A stretch of DNA of 5,447 nucleotides. Origin: Candidatus Iainarchaeum sp. Lineage in GTDB: Archaea > Iainarchaeota > Iainarchaeia > Iainarchaeales > GW2011-AR10. Below are positions 1-4,917 of this stretch, in pieces; position 1 is the first letter of the stretch; the number at the start of each line of letters is the position of its first letter. Location of the stretch: NCBI GenBank assembly GCA_016186855.1, contig JACPKT010000089.1, positions 1 through 5,447 on the forward strand, written 5' to 3'. The position numbers were made by a program, and so were the translations under genes. Under the pieces are notes generated by a model. That model did no database searches. It was not told the DNA's origin and saw only the letters and a list, made by a program, of their open reading frames with translations.

Positions 1-69
1 AAAGATTATTATCAAAAGAATTTTGGCTGCATTGATGACGGCCCGTTTGTGTCAAAAAAACTGGTGTAG
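1..69 (+). CDS. C-terminal end of an unrecognised protein (5' part outside window)
   Basis: The first frame is open from base 1 to a TAG at 67-69 and encodes 22 residues, KDYYQKNFGCIDDGPFVSKK followed by LV. The mixed, protein-like composition, and the next gene's ATG lying only 5 bases beyond the stop, suggest this is the tail of a real upstream gene in the same transcription unit. Its last codons contain the GGTG that probably serves as ribosome binding site for the winged-helix gene. I do not recognise the family from this short tail. Confidence 0.5.
   Translation, partial: KDYYQKNFGCIDDGPFVSKKLV
63..66 (+). promoter_or_regulatory. Ribosome binding site (GGTG) for the winged-helix gene
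   Basis: GGTG lies 8 bases before the ATG at 75 and matches the archaeal Shine-Dalgarno core. The same motif at the same spacing precedes the ATG at 4917 on the other strand. It supports the start at 75 and translation from a transcript shared with the upstream gene, because no clear TATA box is seen directly before it. Confidence 0.5.
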
Positions 70-74
70 TTTAA

Positions 75-383
75 ATGGACCCGACGCAGGAATTCATAGA
101 ATTTGTTTTAAACCACCCCGGCTATTACCATATTTCTCGCTCAAAAATTTTTTTGGACATTTTGAAGTTCTTAAGCCAGGGAGCGCAGACTTCAACGAAT
201 GTTTACAAAAAATTTGTCTCAATTGACCAAAAAGACGTTGACGACATCCTCGAAACCCTCTCCATTATAGGGCTTTTAAAAAAGCACTTTTTGCCTGCAG
301 GACTAATTTTTTCTGCCACGCTGGATGCAAAAACCCTTTTGGAAAAAATAGAAAAGTCAAAAAAACAGCTGTTAATCCAGTGA
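75..383 (+). CDS. Small winged-helix DNA-binding protein
   Basis: A 102-residue protein, probably a cytoplasmic transcription regulator. Residues about 24-70 give the helix pattern of an archaeal winged helix: a first helix (IFLDILKFL), a short turn, a second helix (TNVYKKFV), then DVDDILETLSIIGLLKK, whose 'L..LG/IGLLKK' ending is typical of the recognition helix running into the wing. Residues 71-82 would be the wing (AGLIFSATLD) and 84-100 a basic C-terminal helix suited to dimerisation. It starts at the ATG with a GGTG 8 bases upstream and follows the previous gene by 5 bases. The next gene, a Rossmann/CARF-like protein, begins 51 bases later behind its own TATA box, so this regulator could act on that promoter. 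The wHTH fold is my reading of the pattern; ligand and targets are unknown. Confidence 0.72.
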   Translation: MDPTQEFIEFVLNHPGYYHISRSKIFLDILKFLSQGAQTSTNVYKKFVSIDQKDVDDILETLSIIGLLKKHFLPAGLIFSATLDAKTLLEKIEKSKKQLLIQ

Positions 384-402
384 TTTTAAAAAAAACCAAA
401 AC

Positions 403-410
403 TATAAATA
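403..410 (+). promoter_or_regulatory. Archaeal TATA box for the CARF-like/nuclease gene pair
   Basis: TATAAATA is preceded by an A/C-rich BRE-like stretch (aaaaccaaaac). Its distance to the ATG at 435 (32 bases from the box start) would place transcription start at or within a few bases of the start codon, so the mRNA is probably leaderless; no Shine-Dalgarno sequence is seen. The stretch between box and gene is almost pure A/T (411-434), which should melt easily. Confidence 0.65.
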
Positions 411-434
411 GTATTATATAATATATATTTAATT

Positions 435-782
435 ATGTCCAAATCGTTTATCGCCACTTTAGGGGTTGGAAAAGGAACATGGGGGCATGTTTCAAGGCTC
501 ATTTCAGAACAGGAATTTGACAGAATAATTCTCATAAGCACTGACTGGGTGAAGGAAAATTTTCATCCGCAAAAAGAATGCGAGTGGATTTTGATAAACA
601 ACCGAGCAGGCTTTGACGTGATAAAAGATGAAATAAAGCAAAAATTGCCTGAAGGGGAACTGACTGTTTCCATCATCAGCGGTAGCGGCAAAGAGCACAC
701 TGCGCTTTTAAGTGCCCTAAAAGAAGACGGCAAAGAGTACAAGCTGATAATCCTCACAGGCAGTGGAACAAAATTTTACTGA
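435..782 (+). CDS. Small Rossmann-like protein with CARF-like motifs, function unknown
   Basis: A 115-residue cytoplasmic protein with an alternating strand/helix pattern. Strand 1 (SFIATLG) runs into a glycine loop, LGVGKGTWGHVSRL (residues 9-22). Strand 2 is DRIILIST (29-36), strand 3 WILINN (51-56), strand 4 LTVSIISG (76-83) followed by a second loop SGSGKEHTALLSAL (82-95), and strand 5 is KLIILTGSG (103-111). A strand-1 glycine loop plus a post-strand-4 small/basic loop leading into a helix is the layout of CARF (CRISPR-associated Rossmann fold) domains, where these loops bind cyclic oligoadenylate. I infer a CARF-like ligand-binding fold, not a proven member. CARF proteins often carry a C-terminal wHTH; here a wHTH protein is encoded separately just upstream. 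The nuclease gene starts 8 bases after this stop, so the two are probably cotranscribed. It could instead be another nucleotide-binding Rossmann protein. Confidence 0.65.
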   Translation: MSKSFIATLGVGKGTWGHVSRLISEQEFDRIILISTDWVKENFHPQKECEWILINNRAGFDVIKDEIKQKLPEGELTVSIISGSGKEHTALLSALKEDGKEYKLIILTGSGTKFY

Positions 783-790
783 CGGACTGA

Positions 791-1165
791 ATGGCAGTGG
801 CTGACGTTTTTTTTATTGTACTGCTTGCAGCACTTTTTGCCCTTGCTCTGACAGTTTTTTTTCTTTTAAGGCAAAACCAGCTTTTGAAACATCGGCTTGA
901 AGAAGTGCTTTTCAAAAAAACCAGCCAGTCGGTAAAATACGGAAAGCTAACAGAGCAGTTCATTCCCTTCACAAAAGAGTTTCCATTTGATTCTGCCAAT
1001 TTCCGCTTCATTGGAGAGCCAATTGACGGCCTTGCGTTTGAAGATGGAAAAATTTTTTTCTGCGAATTCAAGGCATCAGATTCAATGCTTTCCACAAAAC
1101 AGCAGAAAATAAAAAAACTTGTTGAAGAAAAAAAAGTGGAGTGGTTTGAGTTCAGACTGCGCTAA
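791..1165 (+). CDS. Membrane-anchored endonuclease, Holliday junction resolvase-related (PD-(D/E)XK fold)
   Basis: A 124-residue protein. Residues 5-26 form one strongly hydrophobic segment, followed by a basic amphipathic helix (27-43), so the rest is probably tethered to the membrane. The domain from about 48 carries GKLTEQFIPF (51-60), PIDGLAF (77-83) and FFCEFK (89-94), then a Lys/Gln-rich helix. E55, D79, E92 and K94 give the E...D...ExK arrangement of PD-(D/E)XK nucleases. The order and wording closely match the archaeal family described as predicted secreted endonuclease distantly related to archaeal Holliday junction resolvase (Endonuc_Holl, COG4741), from memory rather than a search. 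DNA cleavage is inferred and the biological role of that family is not established. It lies 8 bases after the CARF-like gene with no evident separate promoter. Its 3' end overlaps the convergent pelota gene by 14 bases. Confidence 0.8.
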   Translation: MAVADVFFIVLLAALFALALTVFFLLRQNQLLKHRLEEVLFKKTSQSVKYGKLTEQFIPFTKEFPFDSANFRFIGEPIDGLAFEDGKIFFCEFKASDSMLSTKQQKIKKLVEEKKVEWFEFRLR

Positions 1166-2189
1166 ACCGTAAAACCGCCGCTGCGCCACCAAAACCCCTG
1201 ATTTTTTTTCCAGCGTCTGTTTTTGCCGAAACAATGTGAATTTCTCCTTTTAGCTCTTCAGTTTTTTCAAGCATTTCTTCAGCTTCTTTTCTGTTTGAAA
1301 GCAAGAACTCGTCAGTCAAAAGCAGGTGCTCGACCGCCCCCATTTCTATAGAGTTTTTTATTTCTTTCAAATCTATTGCCGCAAGGCTTCGTGGCTTTCC
1401 AAGCTCTTGAAGAATTTTTTCCACAAGCTTTGTTTCCTTTACAAGTTGTGTTTCTGCAACAATTTTTTCAATCACTCCGCTTTTGATCAGCTCGTTTAAG
1501 CCCGTTATCCCAACCGAGTTTATTGATTCAAAAAATGCCCTGTATTTGAACTTTTTTTCCTGCAAGTATTTTTGCAGCTCGTTTTTTGTAAAACCAGGGC
1601 CGGCAAAAATGGCTTTTTTTGGCGAAATTTCTTCCAATTTTTTTTGGATTTTTTCAAAAAACTGTTCCCTAAAGTCAGCTCCTTTGAACATTTTCCCGCT
1701 TTTGCCGGCCAGGATTTTGGCTTTTTTTTCAAACGAAAACTCTTTGAGCACGGCAATTTCTGCTTCCTCGTCGTCAAGCACTACAAGAACAGTGAAGTCC
1801 CTGCCTGCGGCAATTTTTGCCTTTTCAAGGCGGTCCACCTGGTATTTTTTCAGCTTTTTTTTTGTCACCCTGATTTTTTTGCCAGGAAAAACTTCCAGCG
1901 CATGGTGTGTTTTGAGCTCCACCAACGGAGAAGATGTTGCATTAATCCGTCCAATTATCCTTAAGTCCCCGCTGCTTTCATGTAACTCGATTGTTTGCGC
2001 TTAAATTTCCAAAAAAACCGATTCCTTTGACTGGCGCATTCCTTCTTCTTGCGGTTTTATTTTTCTTTCAGCGACACCGCTGACCAAATCCAGCGGCTCG
2101 ATGATTCTTTCAAGATGCCATAGGTCATCCAGATTGTCTGGAATCACTTCAAAAAAATTCTTCTTATAATCAACTTTCAAAATCTTCAT
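1152..2189 (-). pseudogene. pelA: mRNA surveillance / ribosome rescue protein pelota (Dom34), interrupted by in-frame TAA
   Basis: Pelota enters the A site of stalled ribosomes, with an aEF1A-type GTPase partner, and together with ABCE1 splits them for no-go/non-stop mRNA rescue. From the ATG at 2189 the frame gives 62 residues (MKIL start, NLDDLWHL at 19-26, VFLEI at 58-62), a TAA at 2003-2001, then 282 further codons in the same frame to TGA at 1152. Together that is 344 residues plus the stop, the normal length for archaeal pelota. The part after the stop keeps the rest of domain 1 (GDLRIIGRI), AGPGFTK (codons 196-202) in the central domain, GITGLNELIKSG, GAVEHLLLTDEFLL and the C-terminal GGAAAVLRF. 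No other lesion is seen. Initiation at 2231 is unlikely because that codon adjoins the TATA box. Restart after the stop would need a TTG at 1925 or GTG at 1922 and would lose about 88 residues of domain 1. Family assignment is very secure; whether the gene is functional is open. Confidence 0.9.
2001..2003 (-). other. In-frame TAA codon inside pelota
   Basis: Codon 63 reads TAA in the context TTG GAA ATT TAA GCG CAA. As I recall archaeal homologues, this region reads like 'VFLGIKAEKI', so the stop sits where a basic or polar residue is expected. AAA (Lys), GAA (Glu) or CAA (Gln) would each become TAA by one base change. The same frame continues on both sides, so this is not a frameshift. Confidence 0.85.
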
Positions 2190-2231
2190 AGCCAAAAAAG
2201 TGTGGATAGAACTTTTTTTATTGTAATTCAA

Positions 2232-2238
2232 TTTTATA
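2232..2238 (-). promoter_or_regulatory. TATA box for pelota
   Basis: Read on the minus strand this is TATAAAA. A start site about 25 bases downstream would fall near 2210, leaving a leader of roughly 20 bases before the ATG at 2189. No Shine-Dalgarno sequence is visible in that leader. The box supports the start at 2189 and argues against the longer reading from 2231. Confidence 0.55.
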
Positions 2239-2251
2239 TGGGCATATTATC

Positions 2252-2270
2252 GTGCCATCGCAGATGGCAC
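2252..2270. repeat. Perfect inverted repeat GTGCCATC-GCA-GATGGCAC
   Basis: Eight-base arms (2252-2259 and 2263-2270) match perfectly across a 3-base centre. It lies about 14 bases upstream of the pelota TATA box and about 37 bases downstream of the stop of the 68-residue membrane protein gene. It could be a regulator-binding palindrome for pelota or an RNA hairpin at the end of the upstream minus-strand transcript; nothing in the sequence decides between them. Confidence 0.6.
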
Positions 2271-2274
2271 ACAT

Positions 2275-2305
2275 ACAGATTGCAAACGAATCTGTTCGTT
2301 TTTTT
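2275..2305. repeat. Two overlapping, mutually exclusive inverted repeats followed by a T run
   Basis: ACAGATT (2275-2281) is the complement of AATCTGT (2289-2295), and AAACGAA (2284-2290) is the complement of TTCGTTT (2295-2301). The two stems share bases 2284-2295 and so cannot form together. On the plus strand the second hairpin has a 4-base loop and runs into T7 (2299-2305), the look of an intrinsic terminator. On the minus strand the same stems lie just after the stop of the 68-residue gene. No plus-strand gene immediately upstream needs this terminator, so a role for minus-strand RNA or as protein sites is equally possible. Confidence 0.5.
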
Positions 2306-2307
2306 AT

Positions 2308-2514
2308 TTAACCCTTCAAAGAAACAGAAATGCCTTCTGCAGCTAGCTTTCCTGCGTTCGCAGGCTCGAGGTTAAATGGCAAAAAGAACACAAAAACAGC
2401 GGCCAAAACTATCAAGGCAAAAGCAGCCAATACTAGCAAAAAAACCCTTTTCACGAAAAATTTTTGTCGGCTGCATTTTAAAACAATTTCCTTTTTGTTA
2501 GCAAAATCCCTCAT
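2308..2514 (-). CDS. Small single-span membrane protein, function unknown
   Basis: A 68-residue protein with a basic cytoplasmic N-terminus (residues 1-23, MRDFANKKE and SRQKFFVKR), one long hydrophobic segment (about 24-48, rich in V, L, A, F) and a short tail ending SVSLKG. The positive-inside pattern suggests an N-in, single-pass topology. No family is recognised. It is head-to-head with asparagine synthetase: the two ATGs are 31 bases apart once the synthetase start is placed at its Met-Cys. The plus-strand frame opposite this gene is also open but merely extends the synthetase ORF past its catalytic N-terminus, so I regard that as the shadow. Coding status rests on the clear transmembrane pattern and the neat fit in the gap. 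A chance ORF remains possible. Confidence 0.5.
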   Translation of the reverse strand: MRDFANKKEIVLKCSRQKFFVKRVFLLVLAAFALIVLAAVFVFFLPFNLEPANAGKLAAEGISVSLKG

Positions 2515-2521
2515 TTTAAAA
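2514..2521 (+). promoter_or_regulatory. TATA-like element (TTTTAAAA) for asparagine synthetase
   Basis: The palindromic TTTTAAAA lies with its centre about 28 bases before the ATG at 2546, the expected spacing for an archaeal TATA box feeding a leaderless transcript. A T10 run (2524-2533) follows. Its first base is the first base of the divergent gene's start codon, so regulation of the pair could be linked. Confidence 0.4.
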
Positions 2522-2545
2522 CCTTTTTTTTTTGGATTATTCCTT

Positions 2546-3955
2546 ATGTGCTCTATTGGAGGCGTTTATTCAAAAAACGGCAACGATGTTTTCTCGCTGC
2601 TGTTGGAGCTGATTTTTTCCCAAAAACACCGCGGCAGCGAAGGCTTTGGAATAACATATTGTGGAAAGACAGTCAAATCAGAAAAATTAATCGATTTACA
2701 AAATTCTTTCATTAAAGGAAGCTATGGAATCTGCCACTCTCTTCTGTCAGTAACTGGTCACCAGCTCCAGCCACTAATTTCGCCAAAAAACAATTTTTCA
2801 CTGGTGCACAACGGGCAAATTTACAATTTTAAAGAGCTATCAGGCAAACAGCTTTTCAATGATTCAGAGTCGATTCCATTATTCATTTCCAATAACCCAA
2901 AAAAAAACCTGGAAAATTTTATGCAAAAAGCTGTCGGCAACTATGCAGTGGGCGTTTGTGGAAAAAACTCGCTTTTAGCCTTTAGAGACTTTTTGGGAAT
3001 AAAGCCTGTGTGGTTTGGAGAGACCAGCGAAGTGCTTGCATTTGCGTCCGAAGCGCAGGCGCTGAAAAAAATCGGAATCAGTTTCCAAAAGCCGCTCTTG
3101 CCCGGCAATTTGGTCGAGTTTTCAAAATCCGGCGCCAGAGAAAAAAAGATTTTTGATTTGAGTGATTTCCAAAAAACGATTCCAAAAAAAAGTTCTTTTA
3201 AAGCACTGTTTGAAGCATTTCAGCAGTCAATAGAATATAGAACAAGTGGGTTGGACAGGTGCGGGGTTTTTTTTTCCGGCGGAGTGGATTCCAGCACTAT
3301 TGCAAAAGCAGTCAACGAGCAAGTGGCTGAAACAGTGCTTTTCACCGCTGGCATTGCAGGCTCAGAGGATATTTCTTTCTCTGATAGTGTTGCAACGAAG
3401 CTTGGCCTAAATCTTGTGGCAACCGAAATCCAAAAAGACGGGCTTCCTTTTTTATGCCTGCAGGCAATGAAGTGCCTTGGTTTTTTTGACCTGATGCAGT
3501 TGGGGATTGCAATTCCAATCTTTGCAAGCGCTAAAGCTGCAAAAATTTCTGGTTTGAAAGTGGTTTTTTCAGGCCAGGGAAGCGACGAAATTTTTTGCGG
3601 CTATTCCTCTTACCAGAAAACCCTTGCGCAAAAAAGTGAAAAAGCTGTTAAAGAACAGGTTTGGGGCTCTTTGTCTGAAATGTGGTCGCGCAACTTGTTT
3701 CGCGAAGACATTGTTTCAATGCATTTTTCCCTCGAGCACCGCCTGCCTTTTTTGGACGCGGACTTTTTGCGCCAGGCGCTCGCGTTGCCGTTGAAAGAAA
3801 AAATTATTTCGCCAGATGATTCGCTCCGCAAGCGCGCAATCCGAAAAATTGCCCAAAAAATCGGCGTTCCACAGATTGCAGTTGAAAGAAAGAAAAAAGC
3901 AGTGCAGTACGGGAGCGGAGTGCAAAAAGAACTTGCAAAGCTGTTCAAGCACTAA
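2546..3955 (+). CDS. asnB: Glutamine-hydrolysing asparagine synthetase, compact archaeal form
   Basis: Makes asparagine from aspartate, ATP and glutamine in the cytoplasm. The start is set at MCSIGG because Cys2 must become the N-terminal nucleophile of the class II glutaminase domain; an open frame extending 72 codons upstream is rejected. Glutaminase domain, about 2-195: HRGSEG (28-33), HNGQIYN (88-94, oxyanion Asn-Gly) and RDFLGIKP (147-154). Synthetase domain, about 215-469: SGGVDSS (244-250, PP-loop binding pyrophosphate/AMP), GQGSDEIFCGY (343-353) and HRLPFLD (398-404), with a KKAVQYGSG stretch near the end. At 469 residues it is shorter than bacterial AsnB (about 550), consistent with compact archaeal versions. 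The Arg that binds glutamine in the HxRLS segment of E. coli AsnB appears to be Leu here (CHSLLS, 63-68), so ammonia may be an alternative nitrogen donor. It converges on the prepilin-like gene with 6 bases between stops. Confidence 0.88.
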   Translation: MCSIGGVYSKNGNDVFSLLLELIFSQKHRGSEGFGITYCGKTVKSEKLIDLQNSFIKGSYGICHSLLSVTGHQLQPLISPKNNFSLVHNGQIYNFKELSGKQLFNDSESIPLFISNNPKKNLENFMQKAVGNYAVGVCGKNSLLAFRDFLGIKPVWFGETSEVLAFASEAQALKKIGISFQKPLLPGNLVEFSKSGAREKKIFDLSDFQKTIPKKSSFKALFEAFQQSIEYRTSGLDRCGVFFSGGVDSSTIAKAVNEQVAETVLFTAGIAGSEDISFSDSVATKLGLNLVATEIQKDGLPFLCLQAMKCLGFFDLMQLGIAIPIFASAKAAKISGLKVVFSGQGSDEIFCGYSSYQKTLAQKSEKAVKEQVWGSLSEMWSRNLFREDIVSMHFSLEHRLPFLDADFLRQALALPLKEKIISPDDSLRKRAIRKIAQKIGVPQIAVERKKKAVQYGSGVQKELAKLFKH

Positions 3956-3961
3956 AATGTT

Positions 3962-4576
3962 TTATGTTGCAGTTGTTTCAATGTCAATCAAAAAATTTGA
4001 CGGAATGTCTTCCACTTTCATTCCGCATCGAGTGGCCCCTGAAGAAATTGTAAACCGCTTTGACAAATCAAAATCTTTTCTGTACAAAATTTTTTTTATG
4101 GTTCCTTCCCGTGGCATTTCACAGTAAACCGCGATTGTTGAAGTTACTGTTACATTTGCAGGTGTGCTAGGCGAAACACTTGAAAGGTCAGATACGGATG
4201 CTGAAATGTCTGGTGAGTCACTTAAATCACTTGCGTTAGCTATTCTGCAATGACCAAATCCTTTAAAATTAGGCTGGGCAGCTGGAAGAGGGTTAAGATA
4301 GTCTCTAAATTTATTCTTAAGCCCTGAATAAGAAAGCGTAAAATTACAGGCAGGCTTTGGCGGGTTTGCTGCATAATAATAATCGTGGATTGCCTCCGCA
4401 AATGCAGTGTCTGCAAATTTTTGCGCTATCTGCACGTGAAACAAATAATTCTTTATGCCTTCTGATTCGATTGTTGTTTTTTGCGCCTGCAAGGGAATTC
4501 TTGAATACACTATTGTGGCCGTCACTAAAAAAAGTGCCATGACTATTACTGCCCCGCTTAAAATTCCTTTATTCAT
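3962..4576 (-). CDS. Prepilin-like secreted protein, third gene of the operon
   Basis: A 204-residue protein with a short charged start (MNK) then a hydrophobic segment (about 4-25, GILSGAVIVMALFLVTATIV). The K-G junction at 3-4 resembles the cleavage point of archaeal prepilin-type signals, which leave the hydrophobic helix on the mature protein. The rest is polar and Ser/Thr-rich, with four Cys (77, 110, 152, 184) and N-glycosylation sequons at N78, N114 and N141, fitting an extracellular domain held by disulphides. Its ATG overlaps the previous gene's TGA as ATGA (4576-4573), with a GGGGGT 5 bases upstream of the ATG. It ends 6 bases from the convergent asparagine synthetase stop. No named family is recognised. 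It could be a minor pilin or a lipid-anchored surface protein; the pilin reading comes from the N-terminus and its neighbours. Confidence 0.7.
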   Translation of the reverse strand: MNKGILSGAVIVMALFLVTATIVYSRIPLQAQKTTIESEGIKNYLFHVQIAQKFADTAFAEAIHDYYYAANPPKPACNFTLSYSGLKNKFRDYLNPLPAAQPNFKGFGHCRIANASDLSDSPDISASVSDLSSVSPSTPANVTVTSTIAVYCEMPREGTIKKILYRKDFDLSKRFTISSGATRCGMKVEDIPSNFLIDIETTAT

Positions 4577-4917
4577 CCAAACCCCCTGCAGTATTTTAAC
4601 GGAGTAATCGTTCTTTGGGCTGCATTCGGGTCATCATTTTGCAGAGTGTATTCATAAATTTGCGCGCACTTTGAAAAACTCTCGTTTCCCAAAGAGTTGC
4701 GGATTGCATTGAAATCGGTGTAATTTCCGCCAGCCACTGTTGTTTGCTTTAGGTAAAACGCTATGATTGCCGCGTCTGTTGTTTTGTGGTTCAAATTTTC
4801 CAAAAAAACTGAGTGGGTAGAGCCGGCAATGTAGTAAAACGCAAATGCTGCTGCAAGCGCCACCACAAAAATTGTCGCCAAAATTGCGTCTGCTGAAAAA
4901 ATAAGCCCTTTTCTCAT
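4573..4917 (-). CDS. Class III-like prepilin protein, second gene of the operon
   Basis: A 114-residue protein starting MRKGLIFSADAILATIF, with a hydrophobic helix to about residue 31. A short basic leader, K-G junction and 'FSADAILA' helix start resemble the small pilin-like surface proteins common in DPANN archaea. The mature part is mostly polar with two Cys (84, 110) and sequons at N65 and N78. I chose the ATG at 4917 over a GTG at 4926 because it forms an ATGA overlap with the preceding TGA and has GGTG (4929-4926) 8 bases upstream. The stop likewise overlaps the next gene's ATG. Such coupling implies matched amounts of all three proteins. It is probably cleaved by an archaeal prepilin peptidase, which is not in the window. 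Confidence 0.75.
   Translation of the reverse strand: MRKGLIFSADAILATIFVVALAAAFAFYYIAGSTHSVFLENLNHKTTDAAIIAFYLKQTTVAGGNYTDFNAIRNSLGNESFSKCAQIYEYTLQNDDPNAAQRTITPLKYCRGFG

Noticed and set aside
23..226. Plus-strand 67-codon frame overlapping the winged-helix gene
   Set aside because: TTG start, no motif, and out of frame with the better supported wHTH gene and its GGTG site.
754..1095. Minus-strand frame opposite the nuclease gene
   Set aside because: No family-like pattern, while the plus strand carries the nuclease motifs and operon spacing.
2001..2003. Programmed frameshift like bacterial prfB
   Set aside because: Pelota continues in the same frame after the TAA, so no frame change is needed; only read-through, mutation or error fits.
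2001..2003. Genome-wide reassignment of TAA to an amino acid
   Set aside because: Other genes in the window end at TAA exactly where their families are expected to end, for example the synthetase at 3953-3955 and the nuclease at 1163-1165.
1483..2004. Long plus-strand frame opposite pelota (173 codons)
   Set aside because: Antisense shadow with Phe/Ser-rich, low-complexity translation; the minus strand holds unmistakable pelota motifs.
2330..2545. N-terminal extension of the asparagine synthetase frame
   Set aside because: It would bury the catalytic Cys2 of MCSIGG inside the chain; it lies opposite the 68-residue membrane gene and has a low-complexity Lys/Ala/Ser/Thr composition.
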